A DNA stretch of 64,000 nt from Rheinheimera pleomorphica (GCF_011634895.1 NZ_SIRR01000008.1:372001-436000); one strand, 5' to 3'; shown: positions 27,002 through 36,733, numbered from the stretch's first letter. A program made the numbers and translations. Notes: a model not told the origin generated them from the sequence alone.

Positions 27002-29767
27002 CTACTTCAGTACCTGTTTGCCACCAATCGGGTCACTTTGTTTATCCAGCAAATACACCAGATGCTGATATTCAATACCACTGTGGCGCGATAAGCCAAT
27101 TTCACAGCTGCGGCTGGTCGACACGCCTTGTGAGCAAGCACTTACCTGCGGTTTTAACGATGATAATGCCGAGGCGTTAAGCTCGGGCAACATAAAGCCT
27201 TTATCACCGGCAAAGCCACAGCAGCTAATGCCCTCTGGCACCACAACCGCGTTAGTGCAAGCGCTTATTAGTCGCTGTAATTTATCGGCCTGACCCAACT
27301 GGCTGGCACTGCAGGTAATATGCAATGCCACCGGCTCAGCAACGGGTGTGAAGGTTAATTTTGGCAGCACCTTATCATGCAAAAAATCGACGCTGTCATA
27401 GATGCGCAAGCGCGGATCCAGCTTGCCACGCAGCGTTAAACTGCAGGGGCTGGTATCACTAAAAATTGCTATCTCGCCGTTATTACTGACCTTAAGCAGC
27501 CACTGTTCCAGCTCGCGCTGTTTATAATCAGCGGCGGCAAACTGGCCTTTAGATTGAAACGGCATACCACAGCATTGCTGCGCAATGCCTTCTGGCATAA
27601 TTAACTGATAACCAGCTTTGGCCAGTAAGTGGGCACTTACCTCTGCCAGACTGCGTTTATCTTTGCTGTTGGTCGCAGGCCCCATAACCCGACCAGAGCA
27701 AGACGCCAGATAGATAACAGGCGTCAGACCTTTATTATCCTGAGTGGTTAGTTTAACCACATTCGCTGTTGGCATAGCCCTATGCCAGCTCGGCAGCACG
27801 CTACCAAATAGGTTGCCAACACCCAGACCTAAACGGCTGATAGCGGCAGCAACACAAAAATGCCGCGCGATAAAGGCAGCCACTCCCTGCCATGGCCGGT
27901 TAGTCACCGCGCGCAGCTGGCGGGTTAAGTCACCGGTGTTAATGCCGACCGGGCAGGCGGTGCTGCACATACCACAGGCGGCACAGGTGTCGGTACCGGC
28001 ATACTGATAAGCTGCACTGAGTTGCTTTAAGCGCTTTGCATCATCACCTGAAGCAGTTAAATGCGAGATTTCACGCTGCGCCACTATGCGTTGGCGCGGT
28101 GTTAGCGTGAGCTTACGCGACGGGCATACCGGCTCACAAAAGCCGCACTCAATACATTTATCTACCAGCGGGTGAGTTGCCGGTAAGGGTTTTAAGTTTT
28201 GCAGGTGCAGCTGCGGGTTATGGCTTAGCACCACCTCAGGGTTAAGAATATGCTGCGGGTCAAGCAGCTTTTTAATTTGCCACATTAACGCATAGGCTTC
28301 AGTGCCCCATTCCAGCTCGACAAAGGGTGCCATATTGCGCCCGGTGCCATGCTCCGCTTTTAACGAGCCACCAAACTCTACTGCCACCAGCTGTGCTACG
28401 TCCTGCATAAAAGCGTCATAGCGCGCTATCTGTGCCGGGTCGTCAAAGCGTTGGGTAAAGACAAAATGCAGGTTGCCCTCCAGCGCATGGCCGAAAATAA
28501 TCGCCTCATCATAGTGATATTTATCAAATAGTTGCTGCAGCCGTGACACCCCTTCAGCCAGTTTTGCCAGCGGGAACGTCACATCTTCAATGATCACTGT
28601 CGTGCCGGTTTGACGCACCGCCCCTACCGCCGGAAAGGTACCTTTGCGAATGGCCCACAGCTGGTTATACACCGCAGGGTCGCTACTAAATTCAACCTGC
28701 TGCTCCAGCTCAAAGGCGCTCAGGCTATTTGAAATTTGTGTCAGCTGTTGCTGTAACAGGCTGGCCGTTATTGCGCTGCTTTCTATCAATAGCGCACAGG
28801 CATTATCAGATAAGCTTTTTACCCAGGCCGGCATACCAGCTTTATGCTCAACCGAGCGCAGGCTACGCCGGTCGAGCAGCTCAACCGCCGACACCGGCTG
28901 CTGTTTTAATAGCGTTACGGCACGGCAGCAGCTTTCCACACTGGGAAAAACCAGCACGCTGCTGGCGCGATGCGGATATTCCGGCACTGTATTGTAGGTA
29001 ACGGCGCTGATAAAACCGAGGCAACCTTCCGACCCCACCATTAAATGCGTAAGAATATCAATCGGATCAGTAAATTCGGTTAAGGCATTTAAGGAAAAGC
29101 CAGTGGTATTTTTTAAACGGTATTTATGGCGGATTTTAGCGCTAAGTTCGCTGTTGGCCCGGGTTTGTGCGCCCAGCAATTCGAGCTCTGCCAGCAATTG
29201 TGCGTGGCTTTGTCGAAATGCCGTCACGCTTTTCGGGTCTTCGGTATCCAGCACAGTGCCGTCAAACAATACCAGCCGCATCGCTGCCAGCGTATTAAAG
29301 CTGTTGTGCGCGGTGCCACAGCACATGCCGCTGGCGTTATTGGCGACGATGCCACCGATTTTGCAGCTGTTAATTGACGCCGGATCAGGGCCGATTTTAC
29401 GCTGAAACTTTGCCAGCACACTGTTAGCCGCAGCACCTATCACGCCTGGCTGCAACCGGATTTGCTCTCCTAAGCCACGCACGTCGCGCTGCTGCCAGTT
29501 TTCACCCAGCACCAGCAGCACCGAATCGGTTACCGCCTGGCCGGACAAACTGGTACCGGCAGCACGAAAGGTTAGCGGTACTTTATACTGATTGGCCAGC
29601 TTTAGCAGCGCCACCACTTCAGCTTCGCTTTCAATACGCAGTACCAGCTTGGGCAACAAACGATAAAAGCTGGCATCAGTGCCAAAAGCTAAGGTTTGCA
29701 GCGGATCATCAAAATAACGCTGTGGCGGAATAAGCTGTTTAACGGCCTGAATAAACTGCGGGTGCAT
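27002..29767 (-). CDS. FAD/Fe-S D-2-hydroxyacid (D-lactate) dehydrogenase, Dld-II/YdiJ type
   Basis: Large fused flavoprotein of 921 residues. The N-terminal PCMH FAD-binding domain has FRAAGTSLSGQ and later GSEGCLG. Next is the FAD-oxidase C-terminal domain with the HALEGNLHF and EHGTGRN motifs. Two 4Fe-4S motifs follow (CIECGFCEPVCPS, CAACGMCSTACPVG), then a CCG-type domain (CCGMPF, CCGFAGDKG). The closest family members oxidise D-lactate, or D-2-hydroxyglutarate in the case of YdiJ, and pass electrons to the respiratory chain. The frame extends to a TTG at 29785; I chose ATG at 29767 (MHPQFIQAV) because GAGG sits 5-6 nt before it. No lactate permease is adjacent. Confidence 0.85.
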   Translation of the reverse strand: MHPQFIQAVKQLIPPQRYFDDPLQTLAFGTDASFYRLLPKLVLRIESEAEVVALLKLANQYKVPLTFRAAGTSLSGQAVTDSVLLVLGENWQQRDVRGLGEQIRLQPGVIGAAANSVLAKFQRKIGPDPASINSCKIGGIVANNASGMCCGTAHNSFNTLAAMRLVLFDGTVLDTEDPKSVTAFRQSHAQLLAELELLGAQTRANSELSAKIRHKYRLKNTTGFSLNALTEFTDPIDILTHLMVGSEGCLGFISAVTYNTVPEYPHRASSVLVFPSVESCCRAVTLLKQQPVSAVELLDRRSLRSVEHKAGMPAWVKSLSDNACALLIESSAITASLLQQQLTQISNSLSAFELEQQVEFSSDPAVYNQLWAIRKGTFPAVGAVRQTGTTVIIEDVTFPLAKLAEGVSRLQQLFDKYHYDEAIIFGHALEGNLHFVFTQRFDDPAQIARYDAFMQDVAQLVAVEFGGSLKAEHGTGRNMAPFVELEWGTEAYALMWQIKKLLDPQHILNPEVVLSHNPQLHLQNLKPLPATHPLVDKCIECGFCEPVCPSRKLTLTPRQRIVAQREISHLTASGDDAKRLKQLSAAYQYAGTDTCAACGMCSTACPVGINTGDLTRQLRAVTNRPWQGVAAFIARHFCVAAAISRLGLGVGNLFGSVLPSWHRAMPTANVVKLTTQDNKGLTPVIYLASCSGRVMGPATNSKDKRSLAEVSAHLLAKAGYQLIMPEGIAQQCCGMPFQSKGQFAAADYKQRELEQWLLKVSNNGEIAIFSDTSPCSLTLRGKLDPRLRIYDSVDFLHDKVLPKLTFTPVAEPVALHITCSASQLGQADKLQRLISACTNAVVVPEGISCCGFAGDKGFMLPELNASALSSLKPQVSACSQGVSTSRSCEIGLSRHSGIEYQHLVYLLDKQSDPIGGKQVLK

Positions 29768-29901
29768 GCAAACCTCTGGCAGCAAAGCGTAATGAGCTGA
29801 TTAACCGATAATAAAGGATAGCGCCGCACTTTGCATAAAGTTTTATTGCTTCCAACTAAAAAATGTATAAATTATTCATAATAATACAGCCTCAACCCCA
29901 A

Positions 29902-29926
29902 TAAAAAAGCCGGCATATCGCCGGCT
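29902..29926 (-). terminator. Rho-independent terminator after grpE
   Basis: Minus strand AGCCGGC-GATAT-GCCGGCT followed by TTTTTTATT, 22 nt after the grpE stop. It separates grpE from the dehydrogenase gene. Confidence 0.9.
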
Positions 29927-29947
29927 CTATCAGTGAAGTTGAGACTG

Positions 29948-30520
29948 TTACTCTGGTGCTTTGGATACGCCGACCATCGCCGGACGTAATAAGCGACCGT
30001 TTAGCTCGTAGCCTTTTTGCATTACAAAGGTGACGGTATTGGGCGCTACATCAGCAGAAGGCTGAATGCTCATGGCCTGGTGCAATTCGGGGTTAAATGG
30101 CTGGCCTTGCGGATCAATCTGGTTAACACCAAATTTTGCTACCGTATCCAGAAAGCTTTTCAGTGTCAGCTCTACACCTTCAACGACACCCTTTAGCGCT
30201 TCGTCTTCACGGTTAATAAAGCCCAGTGCCCGCTCCAGGTTATCGACTACAGGCAGCAAATCACCGGCAAATTTTTCCAGCGCAAATTTGTGTGCCTTTT
30301 CTACGTCCATACTGGCGCGACGGCGCACATTTTCAGATTCAGCTTTAATGCGCAGCATCAAATCCTGCTGCTCAGCCAGTTGGGCTTTACTTTCAGCCAG
30401 CTCGGCTTCCAGTTTGGCGATAATTGCCTGCTCACCCGACAACTCCACCGTGTCGGCATGTTCATTCGCGGCCTGAGTTTGCTCAGTGCTGTTATCAGTT
30501 GGCTGTTGTTGCTCTGTCAT
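29948..30520 (-). CDS. grpE: Nucleotide exchange factor GrpE
   Basis: Releases ADP from DnaK. 190 residues. An acidic, Gln-rich N-terminal tail precedes a long coiled coil ([20 protein letters not shown]), the family core [35 protein letters not shown], and the beta domain ending [18 protein letters not shown]. It lies directly downstream of hrcA, with a sigma-32 promoter placed inside the hrcA 3' end, so it can be heat-induced alone. Confidence 0.97.
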   Translation of the reverse strand: MTEQQQPTDNSTEQTQAANEHADTVELSGEQAIIAKLEAELAESKAQLAEQQDLMLRIKAESENVRRRASMDVEKAHKFALEKFAGDLLPVVDNLERALGFINREDEALKGVVEGVELTLKSFLDTVAKFGVNQIDPQGQPFNPELHQAMSIQPSADVAPNTVTFVMQKGYELNGRLLRPAMVGVSKAPE

Positions 30521-30550
30521 GCGTTACTACTCCCAAATTAAGTAGGTGTA

Positions 30551-30578
30551 TTATGGGGATGGCTGGCGCCGATTCAAG
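30551..30578 (-). promoter_or_regulatory. Sigma-32 promoter of grpE
   Basis: Minus strand CTTGAA (30573-30578), 14-nt spacer, CCCCATAA (30551-30558), 31 bp upstream of grpE. It overlaps the last codons and stop of hrcA. Confidence 0.88.
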
Positions 30579-31582
30579 TTTAAATTTAACTGCCGGGCGC
30601 AGGCCTCCACCAATGGAATTAAACGGGCATAGTTCATCCGCCGTGGCCCGAGCAGAGCAATAAAGCGCTTCGGCTGTTGCTGATAACGCTGCACTATCAG
30701 ACTGACGTTGGCCAGTTCAATAAAGCCCGACTCTTTACCCAACAATAATTTCGGTTGTTCATCCTGGGTTACGGTCTGTAACAAACGCAGCAGGCCCTCG
30801 GGTTGCTCCAGCATTTGCATTACTTGCTGCAGCGCCGGGTTTTGCTGATATTCCGGTGTTAGCAGCAGTTGGTGCTGGCCGTAAATCAGCGGTTGGTGCT
30901 GCTGCAGTTCATCTAAGCTCAGCTGTCCCAGCACTTTTTGCAGCAGTTGCTGACATAAACCGGTTTCACCGCGCACCACAGCGCCCAAACGTTCTATACC
31001 GTCCTGCCACTGGCCTCCGCCACCTAAGGCGGCATTTAGCAGACACAGCACTTTACTTAAGGTATTACCGTCAATCGCACTTTCGCAGTGCAGTACCCGG
31101 TGCAAAATATCACCGTCTTCATCAATCACCACCAGCAACAAGCGGTCACTGGCCAGGCGCACCAAATCAATTTGCCGTACAATACGGCCATCGGCTTTAG
31201 GTGCGCTGATAATAGCCACAAAGCCCGTCAGGTTAGTGAGCAACTGCCCGGCCTGCTGACACAACAGTGACACCGGCAACTGCGGCGTCAGCTTGCGCTG
31301 CAGTTCATTCTGCCAAAAACTGCTTAGCGGCTGCAATTGCAGCATCTTGTCGATAAACAACCGGATACCGGCCGTGGTAGGAATGCGACCAGCCGAGGTG
31401 TGCGGTGAGCGGATCAGCCCCTGTTGCTCCAGCGCCATCATGGTATTGCGCACCGTTGCCGAACTCACCGCCAGCTGGGCATTGTCTGCCAGCAACTTCG
31501 ACGATACCGGTTGCCCGTCCAGCAGATATTGCTCAACAATCAACTTTAATATCAGCTCAGGTCTGCTCAGGGTTAACGTCAT
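30551..31582 (-). CDS. hrcA: Heat-inducible transcription repressor HrcA
   Basis: 343 residues. The N-terminal winged helix shows [29 protein letters not shown] and [13 protein letters not shown], the most conserved HrcA signatures. The central GAF-like and insert domains follow ([19 protein letters not shown]), and the end reads [19 protein letters not shown]. HrcA represses chaperone genes by binding CIRCE and is itself stabilised by GroEL. It is absent from E. coli. Here it precedes grpE, as in many bacteria, but carries a sigma-32 promoter. No CIRCE (TTAGCACTC-N9-GAGTGCTAA) is visible at dnaK, grpE or hrcA, so its target is probably groESL elsewhere. Confidence 0.93.
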   Translation of the reverse strand: MTLTLSRPELILKLIVEQYLLDGQPVSSKLLADNAQLAVSSATVRNTMMALEQQGLIRSPHTSAGRIPTTAGIRLFIDKMLQLQPLSSFWQNELQRKLTPQLPVSLLCQQAGQLLTNLTGFVAIISAPKADGRIVRQIDLVRLASDRLLLVVIDEDGDILHRVLHCESAIDGNTLSKVLCLLNAALGGGGQWQDGIERLGAVVRGETGLCQQLLQKVLGQLSLDELQQHQPLIYGQHQLLLTPEYQQNPALQQVMQMLEQPEGLLRLLQTVTQDEQPKLLLGKESGFIELANVSLIVQRYQQQPKRFIALLGPRRMNYARLIPLVEACARQLNLNLNRRQPSP

Positions 31583-31612
31583 TCGACTTACTCAGTTTGT
31601 CATTGTGCTTGG

Positions 31613-31640
31613 ATATGGGGGCATTGCCGGTCAATTCAAG
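31613..31640 (-). promoter_or_regulatory. Sigma-32 promoter of hrcA
   Basis: Minus strand CTTGAA (31635-31640), 14-nt spacer, CCCCATAT (31613-31620), 30 bp upstream of the hrcA ATG. It makes the chaperone repressor part of the heat-shock regulon. Confidence 0.85.
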
Positions 31641-31709
31641 CACAATTCGCCGCTAGTGTCCGGCGCGTGCTGCCGTTATACTGCGGTTATGCCTTGTAAG
31701 GAAACTGCT

Positions 31710-32591
31710 ATGCCACATGCTTTTCACACTGTCGGCCTGATTGGTAAACCACACCATCAGGGTGCCAACAATACCCTGCTTGCTTTGTATCATTTTTTAC
31801 AACAGCAAGGGCTGAAAGTTTATATTGAAGAGCGTGTAGCGCAGTCGCTGACGCTGGCCGATGTCGAAGTGCTGGACTTGGTTGAGCTGGGCAAAAAATG
31901 TGACCTTGCCATTGTGGTTGGCGGTGATGGCAACATGCTTGGCGCCGCCCGGGTGCTGGCACGCTTTGACGTGGCCGTGCTGGGCGTAAACCGCGGCAAT
32001 TTAGGCTTTTTAACAGATTTGGCGCCAGAGAGTTTTCAGCAGCCGCTAAGCGAAGTGCTGGCCGGAAATTTTGTTACCGAAAAGCGCAACCTGCTGGAAA
32101 TCAGCGTGCAGCGCCATGGCAGCATTAAAAGCAGCAACAGCGCGGTAAACGAGGCGGTACTGCACGCCGACAAAGTGGCGCATATGATCGAGTTTGAAGC
32201 CTATATCAATGACGAATTTGTCTACAGCCAGCGCTCTGACGGCTTAATCATTAGCACCCCCACCGGCTCTACCGCTTACTCTTTATCAGGCGGCGGCCCT
32301 ATTTTAACGCCGGATCTGGACGCCGTAACGCTGGTACCAATGTTTCCGCATACGTTAAGCAGCCGGCCGCTGGTAGTATCGGGCAACAGTGAAATCCGCC
32401 TGAAAGTGGCCAGCACTAATGATGCCCACTTACAGATCAGTTGCGACAGCCACGTAATACTGGCGGTTATGCCAGGCGACGACATTTATATCCGTAAACA
32501 CCCCACCCCGCTTAGACTGGTGCATCCGCCCGGCTACAGCTATTTTCATGTGCTGCGCAATAAGCTGGGCTGGGGCAGCAAACTTTATTAG
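31710..32591 (+). CDS. nadK: NAD kinase
   Basis: Phosphorylates NAD+ to NADP+. 293 residues from ATG at 31710 ([16 protein letters not shown]), preceded by AAGGA at 7-8 nt; the longer upstream frame is not conserved. GGDGN at 71-75 holds the catalytic Asp73, and [16 protein letters not shown] is the second signature. It is divergent from hrcA and 96 bp upstream of recN, the usual gammaproteobacterial order. Confidence 0.97.
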   Translation: MPHAFHTVGLIGKPHHQGANNTLLALYHFLQQQGLKVYIEERVAQSLTLADVEVLDLVELGKKCDLAIVVGGDGNMLGAARVLARFDVAVLGVNRGNLGFLTDLAPESFQQPLSEVLAGNFVTEKRNLLEISVQRHGSIKSSNSAVNEAVLHADKVAHMIEFEAYINDEFVYSQRSDGLIISTPTGSTAYSLSGGGPILTPDLDAVTLVPMFPHTLSSRPLVVSGNSEIRLKVASTNDAHLQISCDSHVILAVMPGDDIYIRKHPTPLRLVHPPGYSYFHVLRNKLGWGSKLY

Positions 32592-32642
32592 TCCCTGCTT
32601 GCTAAATGCCCAATTCCTGTATAAAGTTACTGTATAAATAAA

Positions 32643-32662
32643 CACTGTTATTTTTCACAGTA
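32643..32662 (+). promoter_or_regulatory. LexA (SOS) box upstream of recN
   Basis: CTG-N10-CAG at 32645-32660 inside ACTGTTATTTTTCACAGT, with symmetric ends, 27 bp before the recN start. A degenerate second box, CTG-N10-CAC at 32630-32645, abuts it, with a further CTGTATAAA half-site at 32617. E. coli recN also has several boxes. Confidence 0.75.
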
Positions 32663-32687
32663 ACCTCTCTCAGGCTTGGAGCATTCT

Positions 32688-34361
32688 ATGCTGTGTCATT
32701 TGCATATCAGTAACTTTGCTATCGTCCGTGCGTTGGAAATCGACTGGGCGGGCGGTATGTCTACCATTACCGGCGAAACCGGTGCCGGTAAATCCATTGC
32801 CATAGATGCCTTGTCACTGTGCCTAGGTGAACGGGCCGATGCCGGGGTTGTACGCCCAGGCGCCGACAAAGCCGATATTGTGGCCAGCTTTGATATCAGC
32901 AAATTAACTGCGGCTCAGCAATGGCTGGCAGAGCAGGATCTGGCGATGGGTAACGAATGTATCGTGCGCCGCGTGGTCAGTAGCGAAGGCCGCTCGCGCG
33001 GCTATATTAATGGTGTTCAGGTACCGGCACAGCAACTTAAAGCCCTGGGCCAGCATTTACTTAGCATTCACGGCCAGCATGCACACCAGCAACTGTTAAA
33101 GCAGGACTATCAGCGCCAGTTAGTCGATGCCTTCGCGGCCAACAACGCTTTGCTCGGCAGCACACGCACAGCCTGGCGCAACTGGCAGCAACTGCAACGT
33201 GAATACAGCGAACTGGAGCAATCACAGCAGCAACGTGATGCCCAGCGCCAGTTACTGGAATATCAGGTCGCCGAGCTGGATAACTTTGCCCCGCTGGACA
33301 ACGAATATCCGCAGCTTGAAGCCGAACACAGCCGCTTAAGCCATGGCAACACCCTGTTAAGCCAAAGCCAGCAGTGCCTGCAACTGTTATATGATGATGA
33401 ACAGCAAAATATTTATCAGGCGTTATCTGCTGCTGCCGCGCAGCTGGATCAACTGTGCACTCTGGATCCCGCACTGCATAACATCAGCCAGATGTTGCAG
33501 GATGCACTGGTACAAACCGAAGAAGCCAGCCGCGAACTGCGCCGCTATGCAGACAAAGTTGAACTGGACCCGGAGCGCCTGGCGCAAATTGATGAACGCC
33601 TGGGGCAATGGCTGAATTTAAGCCGTAAACACCAGGTCGCTTATGAAGAACTGCCAGCGTTGCATCAACAACTGGCCGCACAGCTGTCTGCGCTAACCGG
33701 CGACGATAAACGCTTGTTGCAACTGGCTGACGATATTCAGCAGGCCGAGCAGCACTATATGGCGCAGGCTAACTTACTGAGCCAGCAGCGCCAACAGGCG
33801 GCTAAGTTATTAAGTGATAAAATCAGCCGCAGTATGCACGAACTCAGCATGGCCAATGCCCGCTTTGACATAGTGCTAAGCCAGTTAAGCGCCGCTCAGG
33901 CCAGTGCCAATGGTATTGATGCCATTGAGTTTCAGGTATCCACCAACCCGGGCCAACCCTTGCAAGCACTGCACAAAGTGGCCTCCGGCGGCGAATTATC
34001 GCGTATCAGCCTGGCAATACAGGTGATACTGGCCGATAAAATTACCACACCAACCCTGATTTTCGATGAAGTCGACGTCGGTATCAGCGGCCCGGTCGCC
34101 GCCGGCGTAGGCCGCCTGCTACGCCAGCTGGGCGAGGCAACCCAGATTATTTGCGTAACCCACTTGCCACAAGTGGCCAGCCAGGGCCACCAGCAACTGT
34201 TTGTGGAAAAATATACCGATGGCCAGGCCACCGAAACCCGGATGCGCCAACTGGATGATGAACAGCGTATCAGTGAAATCGCCCGTTTACTGGCCGGTGA
34301 AAACATTAGTGCCAGTGCGCTGGCCAACGCGCGTGAACTATTATGTGCGCCGCTGGTCTGA
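32688..34361 (+). CDS. recN: DNA repair protein RecN
   Basis: SMC-like ATPase that acts in recombinational repair of double-strand breaks. 557 residues from ATG at 32688 (MLCHLHISNFAIVRALEID) with GGAG 7 nt upstream; the frame runs on to a TTG four codons earlier. Walker A GETGAGKS at 29-36, long Gln-rich coiled coils in the middle, and the C-terminal signature and Walker B region VASGGELSRISLAIQ and LIFDEVDVGISG. A LexA box in the promoter indicates SOS induction. Confidence 0.97.
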   Translation: MLCHLHISNFAIVRALEIDWAGGMSTITGETGAGKSIAIDALSLCLGERADAGVVRPGADKADIVASFDISKLTAAQQWLAEQDLAMGNECIVRRVVSSEGRSRGYINGVQVPAQQLKALGQHLLSIHGQHAHQQLLKQDYQRQLVDAFAANNALLGSTRTAWRNWQQLQREYSELEQSQQQRDAQRQLLEYQVAELDNFAPLDNEYPQLEAEHSRLSHGNTLLSQSQQCLQLLYDDEQQNIYQALSAAAAQLDQLCTLDPALHNISQMLQDALVQTEEASRELRRYADKVELDPERLAQIDERLGQWLNLSRKHQVAYEELPALHQQLAAQLSALTGDDKRLLQLADDIQQAEQHYMAQANLLSQQRQQAAKLLSDKISRSMHELSMANARFDIVLSQLSAAQASANGIDAIEFQVSTNPGQPLQALHKVASGGELSRISLAIQVILADKITTPTLIFDEVDVGISGPVAAGVGRLLRQLGEATQIICVTHLPQVASQGHQQLFVEKYTDGQATETRMRQLDDEQRISEIARLLAGENISASALANARELLCAPLV

Positions 34362-34428
34362 AAGAAGGTTTTTCAGCAGGCTTGTCATAGGGTATGATGA
34401 GCCCATTCAGGTAAAGCAGAAGCAACAG

Positions 34429-34779
34429 ATGAAAGCAGTAATTAAAATAGTAGTATTAGCTCTTGGCCTGGCAAGTATCAGCGCCTGCAGCAGCTGGGTA
34501 TACCGTATTGATATTCCGCAAGGTAACTTTCTTGAGCAAAAAGACATAGATAAGTTGCGTATTGCCATGACCAAAGAGCAGGTAAAGTTTGTACTGGGCA
34601 CCCCGGTGGCCACGAATGCCTTTGATAACGACACCTGGCATTATTTTTATGCGCTAAAAGGCGGCAATGGCAACAGCTTTGAAAAGCAGCTGGTAGTAGA
34701 ATTTAAAGATAACAAGTTGCAGGACATCAAAGGCGATTTTGATAAATCGGCCGAGTTTAATACACCACTGGATATTTAA
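34429..34779 (+). CDS. bamE: Outer membrane assembly lipoprotein BamE (SmpA)
   Basis: Non-essential lipoprotein of the BAM complex that folds beta-barrel proteins. 116 residues from ATG at 34429. A signal peptide ends in the lipobox SISAC with the lipidated Cys. The BamE core follows: YRIDIPQGNFLEQKDIDKL, then MTKEQVKFVLGTP and WHYFYALK. The frame is open further upstream into recN but those codons are not conserved. It lies 67 bp after recN and is followed by a strong bidirectional terminator. Confidence 0.95.
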   Translation: MKAVIKIVVLALGLASISACSSWVYRIDIPQGNFLEQKDIDKLRIAMTKEQVKFVLGTPVATNAFDNDTWHYFYALKGGNGNSFEKQLVVEFKDNKLQDIKGDFDKSAEFNTPLDI

Positions 34780-34793
34780 CTGTCTGCACACTG

Positions 34794-34825
34794 TAAAAAA
34801 ACCAGCCCGACGGCTGGTTTTTTTA
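34794..34825. terminator. Bidirectional terminator between bamE and ratB
   Basis: AAAAAACCAGCC-CGAC-GGCTGGTTTTTTT: a 7-bp GC-rich stem flanked by A and T runs, so it can serve both convergent genes. Confidence 0.92.
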
Positions 34826-35167
34826 TTCTGCGGTTTTGCTGTCGTGCACTCTGCCGCCGGTTACCTTATCTGCCCTGCCTTCTTCTTTCGCCTTTTCAGC
34901 GCGGCGGCGACGTAAATCTTTCGGATCGGCAATCAGCGGCCGGTATATTTCTATTCTGTCACCGGCTTTTACGCTGTCATCCAACTTAACCGGCCGGCTC
35001 CAGATACCGACCTTTTGTACCTGCAGATCAATATCATTAAACTGCTGCAAAATACCGGACTGCTCTATTACCTGCTGCACCGTAGCCTGACGGCTAACCG
35101 ATAAGGTTAACAGGCTTTGCCGCTCGGGTAGAGCATAAGCCACTTCAACGGTTATGTGTTCAGCCAT
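34823..35167 (-). CDS. ratB: RnfH/RatB family ubiquitin-like protein
   Basis: 114 residues from ATG at 35167 ([17 protein letters not shown]) with GGAGAG just before it; the frame extends 38 codons upstream into ratA but is not conserved. The beta-grasp fold is suggested by [13 protein letters not shown] and [23 protein letters not shown], the family signature. Basic C-terminal tail. It overlaps ratA by 8 bp. The function of RatB is not established; the conserved pairing with RatA, facing smpB, is the main clue. Confidence 0.92.
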   Translation of the reverse strand: MAEHITVEVAYALPERQSLLTLSVSRQATVQQVIEQSGILQQFNDIDLQVQKVGIWSRPVKLDDSVKAGDRIEIYRPLIADPKDLRRRRAEKAKEEGRADKVTGGRVHDSKTAE

Positions 35168-35603
35168 GTTGCTCTCCGTACACCTGTTTTGCGCGTTGGG
35201 TAAAAGCCTGCACCATAGAGGCAGCCAATTCAGCAAAAATTTTACCAAAGGCAAATTGTACAAGTTTGCTGGAAAATTCAAACTCCAGTTTCAAGATCAC
35301 CTTACAGGCATTCTCACTTAGCGGCGCAAATTCCCAACCACCCTGTAACTGTTTAAAAGGCCCATCCACTAATTGCATGGCAATGCGCTGATTGGCGTAA
35401 AGTGTATTGCGGGTGGTAAAACTATGGCTAATGCCGGCCTTGGAAACGGTAAGTGATGCCACCATCTCTTGCTCAGACTGGCTGACAATACGGGCAGAGC
35501 TGCAGCCAGGCAGAAATTGTGGATAGTCAGGCACAGCGTTGACTAGGTCAAACATCTGCTGCGCACTGTAAAAAACCAGCGCACTGCGTTCAATTTGTGG
35601 CAT
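35160..35603 (-). CDS. ratA: RatA/COQ10-like START-domain protein
   Basis: 147 residues. The N-terminus [31 protein letters not shown] is split by the usual family motifs, and the C-terminal helix reads [17 protein letters not shown]. coli RatA was reported to block 70S ribosome assembly, while homologues bind ubiquinone (Coq10), so both toxin-like and quinone roles have been proposed. It is co-transcribed with ratB and divergent from smpB by 107 bp. Confidence 0.93.
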   Translation of the reverse strand: MPQIERSALVFYSAQQMFDLVNAVPDYPQFLPGCSSARIVSQSEQEMVASLTVSKAGISHSFTTRNTLYANQRIAMQLVDGPFKQLQGGWEFAPLSENACKVILKLEFEFSSKLVQFAFGKIFAELAASMVQAFTQRAKQVYGEQHG

Positions 35604-35710
35604 ACTCTCTCCCCTTTAAACTCGCCGCCGATTGTAACAGAATAACGCGCTGCAACAAGGCTTGAGCCATCGCTGACACCCAAAAACAGAGCTGCGACAA
35701 ACAACGAATT

Positions 35711-36193
35711 ATGAGTAAAAAACAAGCAAGTAAGAACAAAAACGGTACCATAGCGCAAAACAGAAAAGCGCGGCATGAGTACTTTTTAGAAGACCGCTAC
35801 GAAGCCGGCCTGGCTCTGCAGGGCTGGGAGCTGAAAAGCATCCGCGAAGGCAAGGTTAACCTGTCCGACTCTTATGTTATTTTACATAACGGCGAAGCCT
35901 TTTTACTCGGCGCACAGATCCAGCCGCTGAAAAGCGCGTCCAGCCATGTAGTGTGTGACCCGGAGCGCAGCCGCAAATTACTGCTACACAAGCGTGAGCT
36001 GAATAAACTGATCGGCTTAAAAGAACGCGATGGCTACACCCTAGTGGCTACAGCGATGTACTGGAAGGCCTGCTGGGTAAAACTGGAGTTTCATTTAGCC
36101 AAGGGTAAGAAAAGCTTTGATAAGCGTGATGATATTAAAGACCGCGACTGGTCACGCGAGAAAGAGCGCATGATGAAACATAATAAACGCTAA
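35711..36193 (+). CDS. smpB: SsrA-binding protein SmpB
   Basis: Binds tmRNA and places it in the A site of stalled ribosomes for trans-translation. 160 residues. [37 protein letters not shown] and the basic C-terminal tail ([20 protein letters not shown]) are standard. Its RNA partner ssrA is coded 141 bp downstream. An 11-bp inverted repeat, TGTCGCTTAAC / GTTAAGCGACA (36209-36219 / 36229-36239), follows the stop codon without a T-run. Confidence 0.97.
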   Translation: MSKKQASKNKNGTIAQNRKARHEYFLEDRYEAGLALQGWELKSIREGKVNLSDSYVILHNGEAFLLGAQIQPLKSASSHVVCDPERSRKLLLHKRELNKLIGLKERDGYTLVATAMYWKACWVKLEFHLAKGKKSFDKRDDIKDRDWSREKERMMKHNKR

Positions 36194-36266
36194 CCCCCTT
36201 GAAACTTTTGTCGCTTAACCCCATCTAAGTTAAGCGACAGGAAAACGGCTAAAGCACAAAGCCTGC

Positions 36267-36295
36267 TTGTGTAAAGCAAACAGGCTGCGTACAAT
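36267..36295 (+). promoter_or_regulatory. Sigma-70 promoter of ssrA
   Basis: TTGTGT (36267-36272), exactly 17-nt spacer, TACAAT (36290-36295). It would start a precursor about 33 nt before the mature tmRNA 5' end, consistent with RNase processing. Confidence 0.7.
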
Positions 36296-36334
36296 AGCCA
36301 AACACTGAAAGTGAGTGTTACTTCCACAGAATTC

Positions 36335-36696
36335 GGGGCTGATTCTGGATTCGACGGGATTCACGAACTCTTAGGTGCATGCCGAGGTGCGGTAGGCCTC
36401 GTATAAAAAACCGCAAACCAATAGTCGCAAACGACGAAACATACGCAATCGCTGCTTAATAGGCAGTAGATAGCTCTTCCCCTCACGCATGCCTGTAAGC
36501 TGAGACTCTGGAAGATCACCCCTAACAGGATCGCGTCGCGTCTTCGCCTGGAGACAACACGTTAAAACCAATCAGGCTCGCCCGACGATAGCCTGCCATT
36601 CGGCGCTCATAGGGTTAACTAAATGAATGTGCTAAGCATGTAGTACCGACGATGTAGGTTTTTCGGACGCGGGTTCAACTCCCGCCAGCTCCACCA
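36335..36696 (+). ncRNA. ssrA: Transfer-messenger RNA (tmRNA)
   Basis: About 362 nt. The 5' end GGGGCTGATTCTGGATTCGA pairs with the 3' end around GGGTTCAACTCCCGCCAGCTC, followed by CCA at 36694-36696 coded in the DNA. The tag frame begins at GCA 36427 after GTC and reads ANDETYAIAA, ending TAA at 36457-36459; E. coli has ANDENYALAA. The tRNA-like domain keeps the T-loop GGTTCAA. Stalled ribosomes switch to this template and the tagged protein is degraded. No integrase or att duplication is seen at the 3' end, a common integration site. Confidence 0.96.
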
Positions 36697-36704
36697 AATA
36701 GCAC

Positions 36705-36733
36705 AAGGCCAGCGAAAGCTGGCCTTTTGTTTT
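36705..36733 (+). terminator. Rho-independent terminator of ssrA
   Basis: AAGGCCAGC-GAAA-GCTGGCCTT followed by TTGTTTT: 9-bp perfect stem with a GAAA loop, 8 nt after the tmRNA CCA end. Confidence 0.93.

Noticed and set aside
31293..31709. N-terminal extension of nadK
   Set aside because: The extra codons run antisense through hrcA and its promoter and are unlike any NadK N-terminus; ATG 31710 has a good ribosome site.
34201..34428. N-terminal extension of bamE into recN
   Set aside because: The bamE signal peptide and lipobox begin at 34429; upstream codons belong to recN in another frame.
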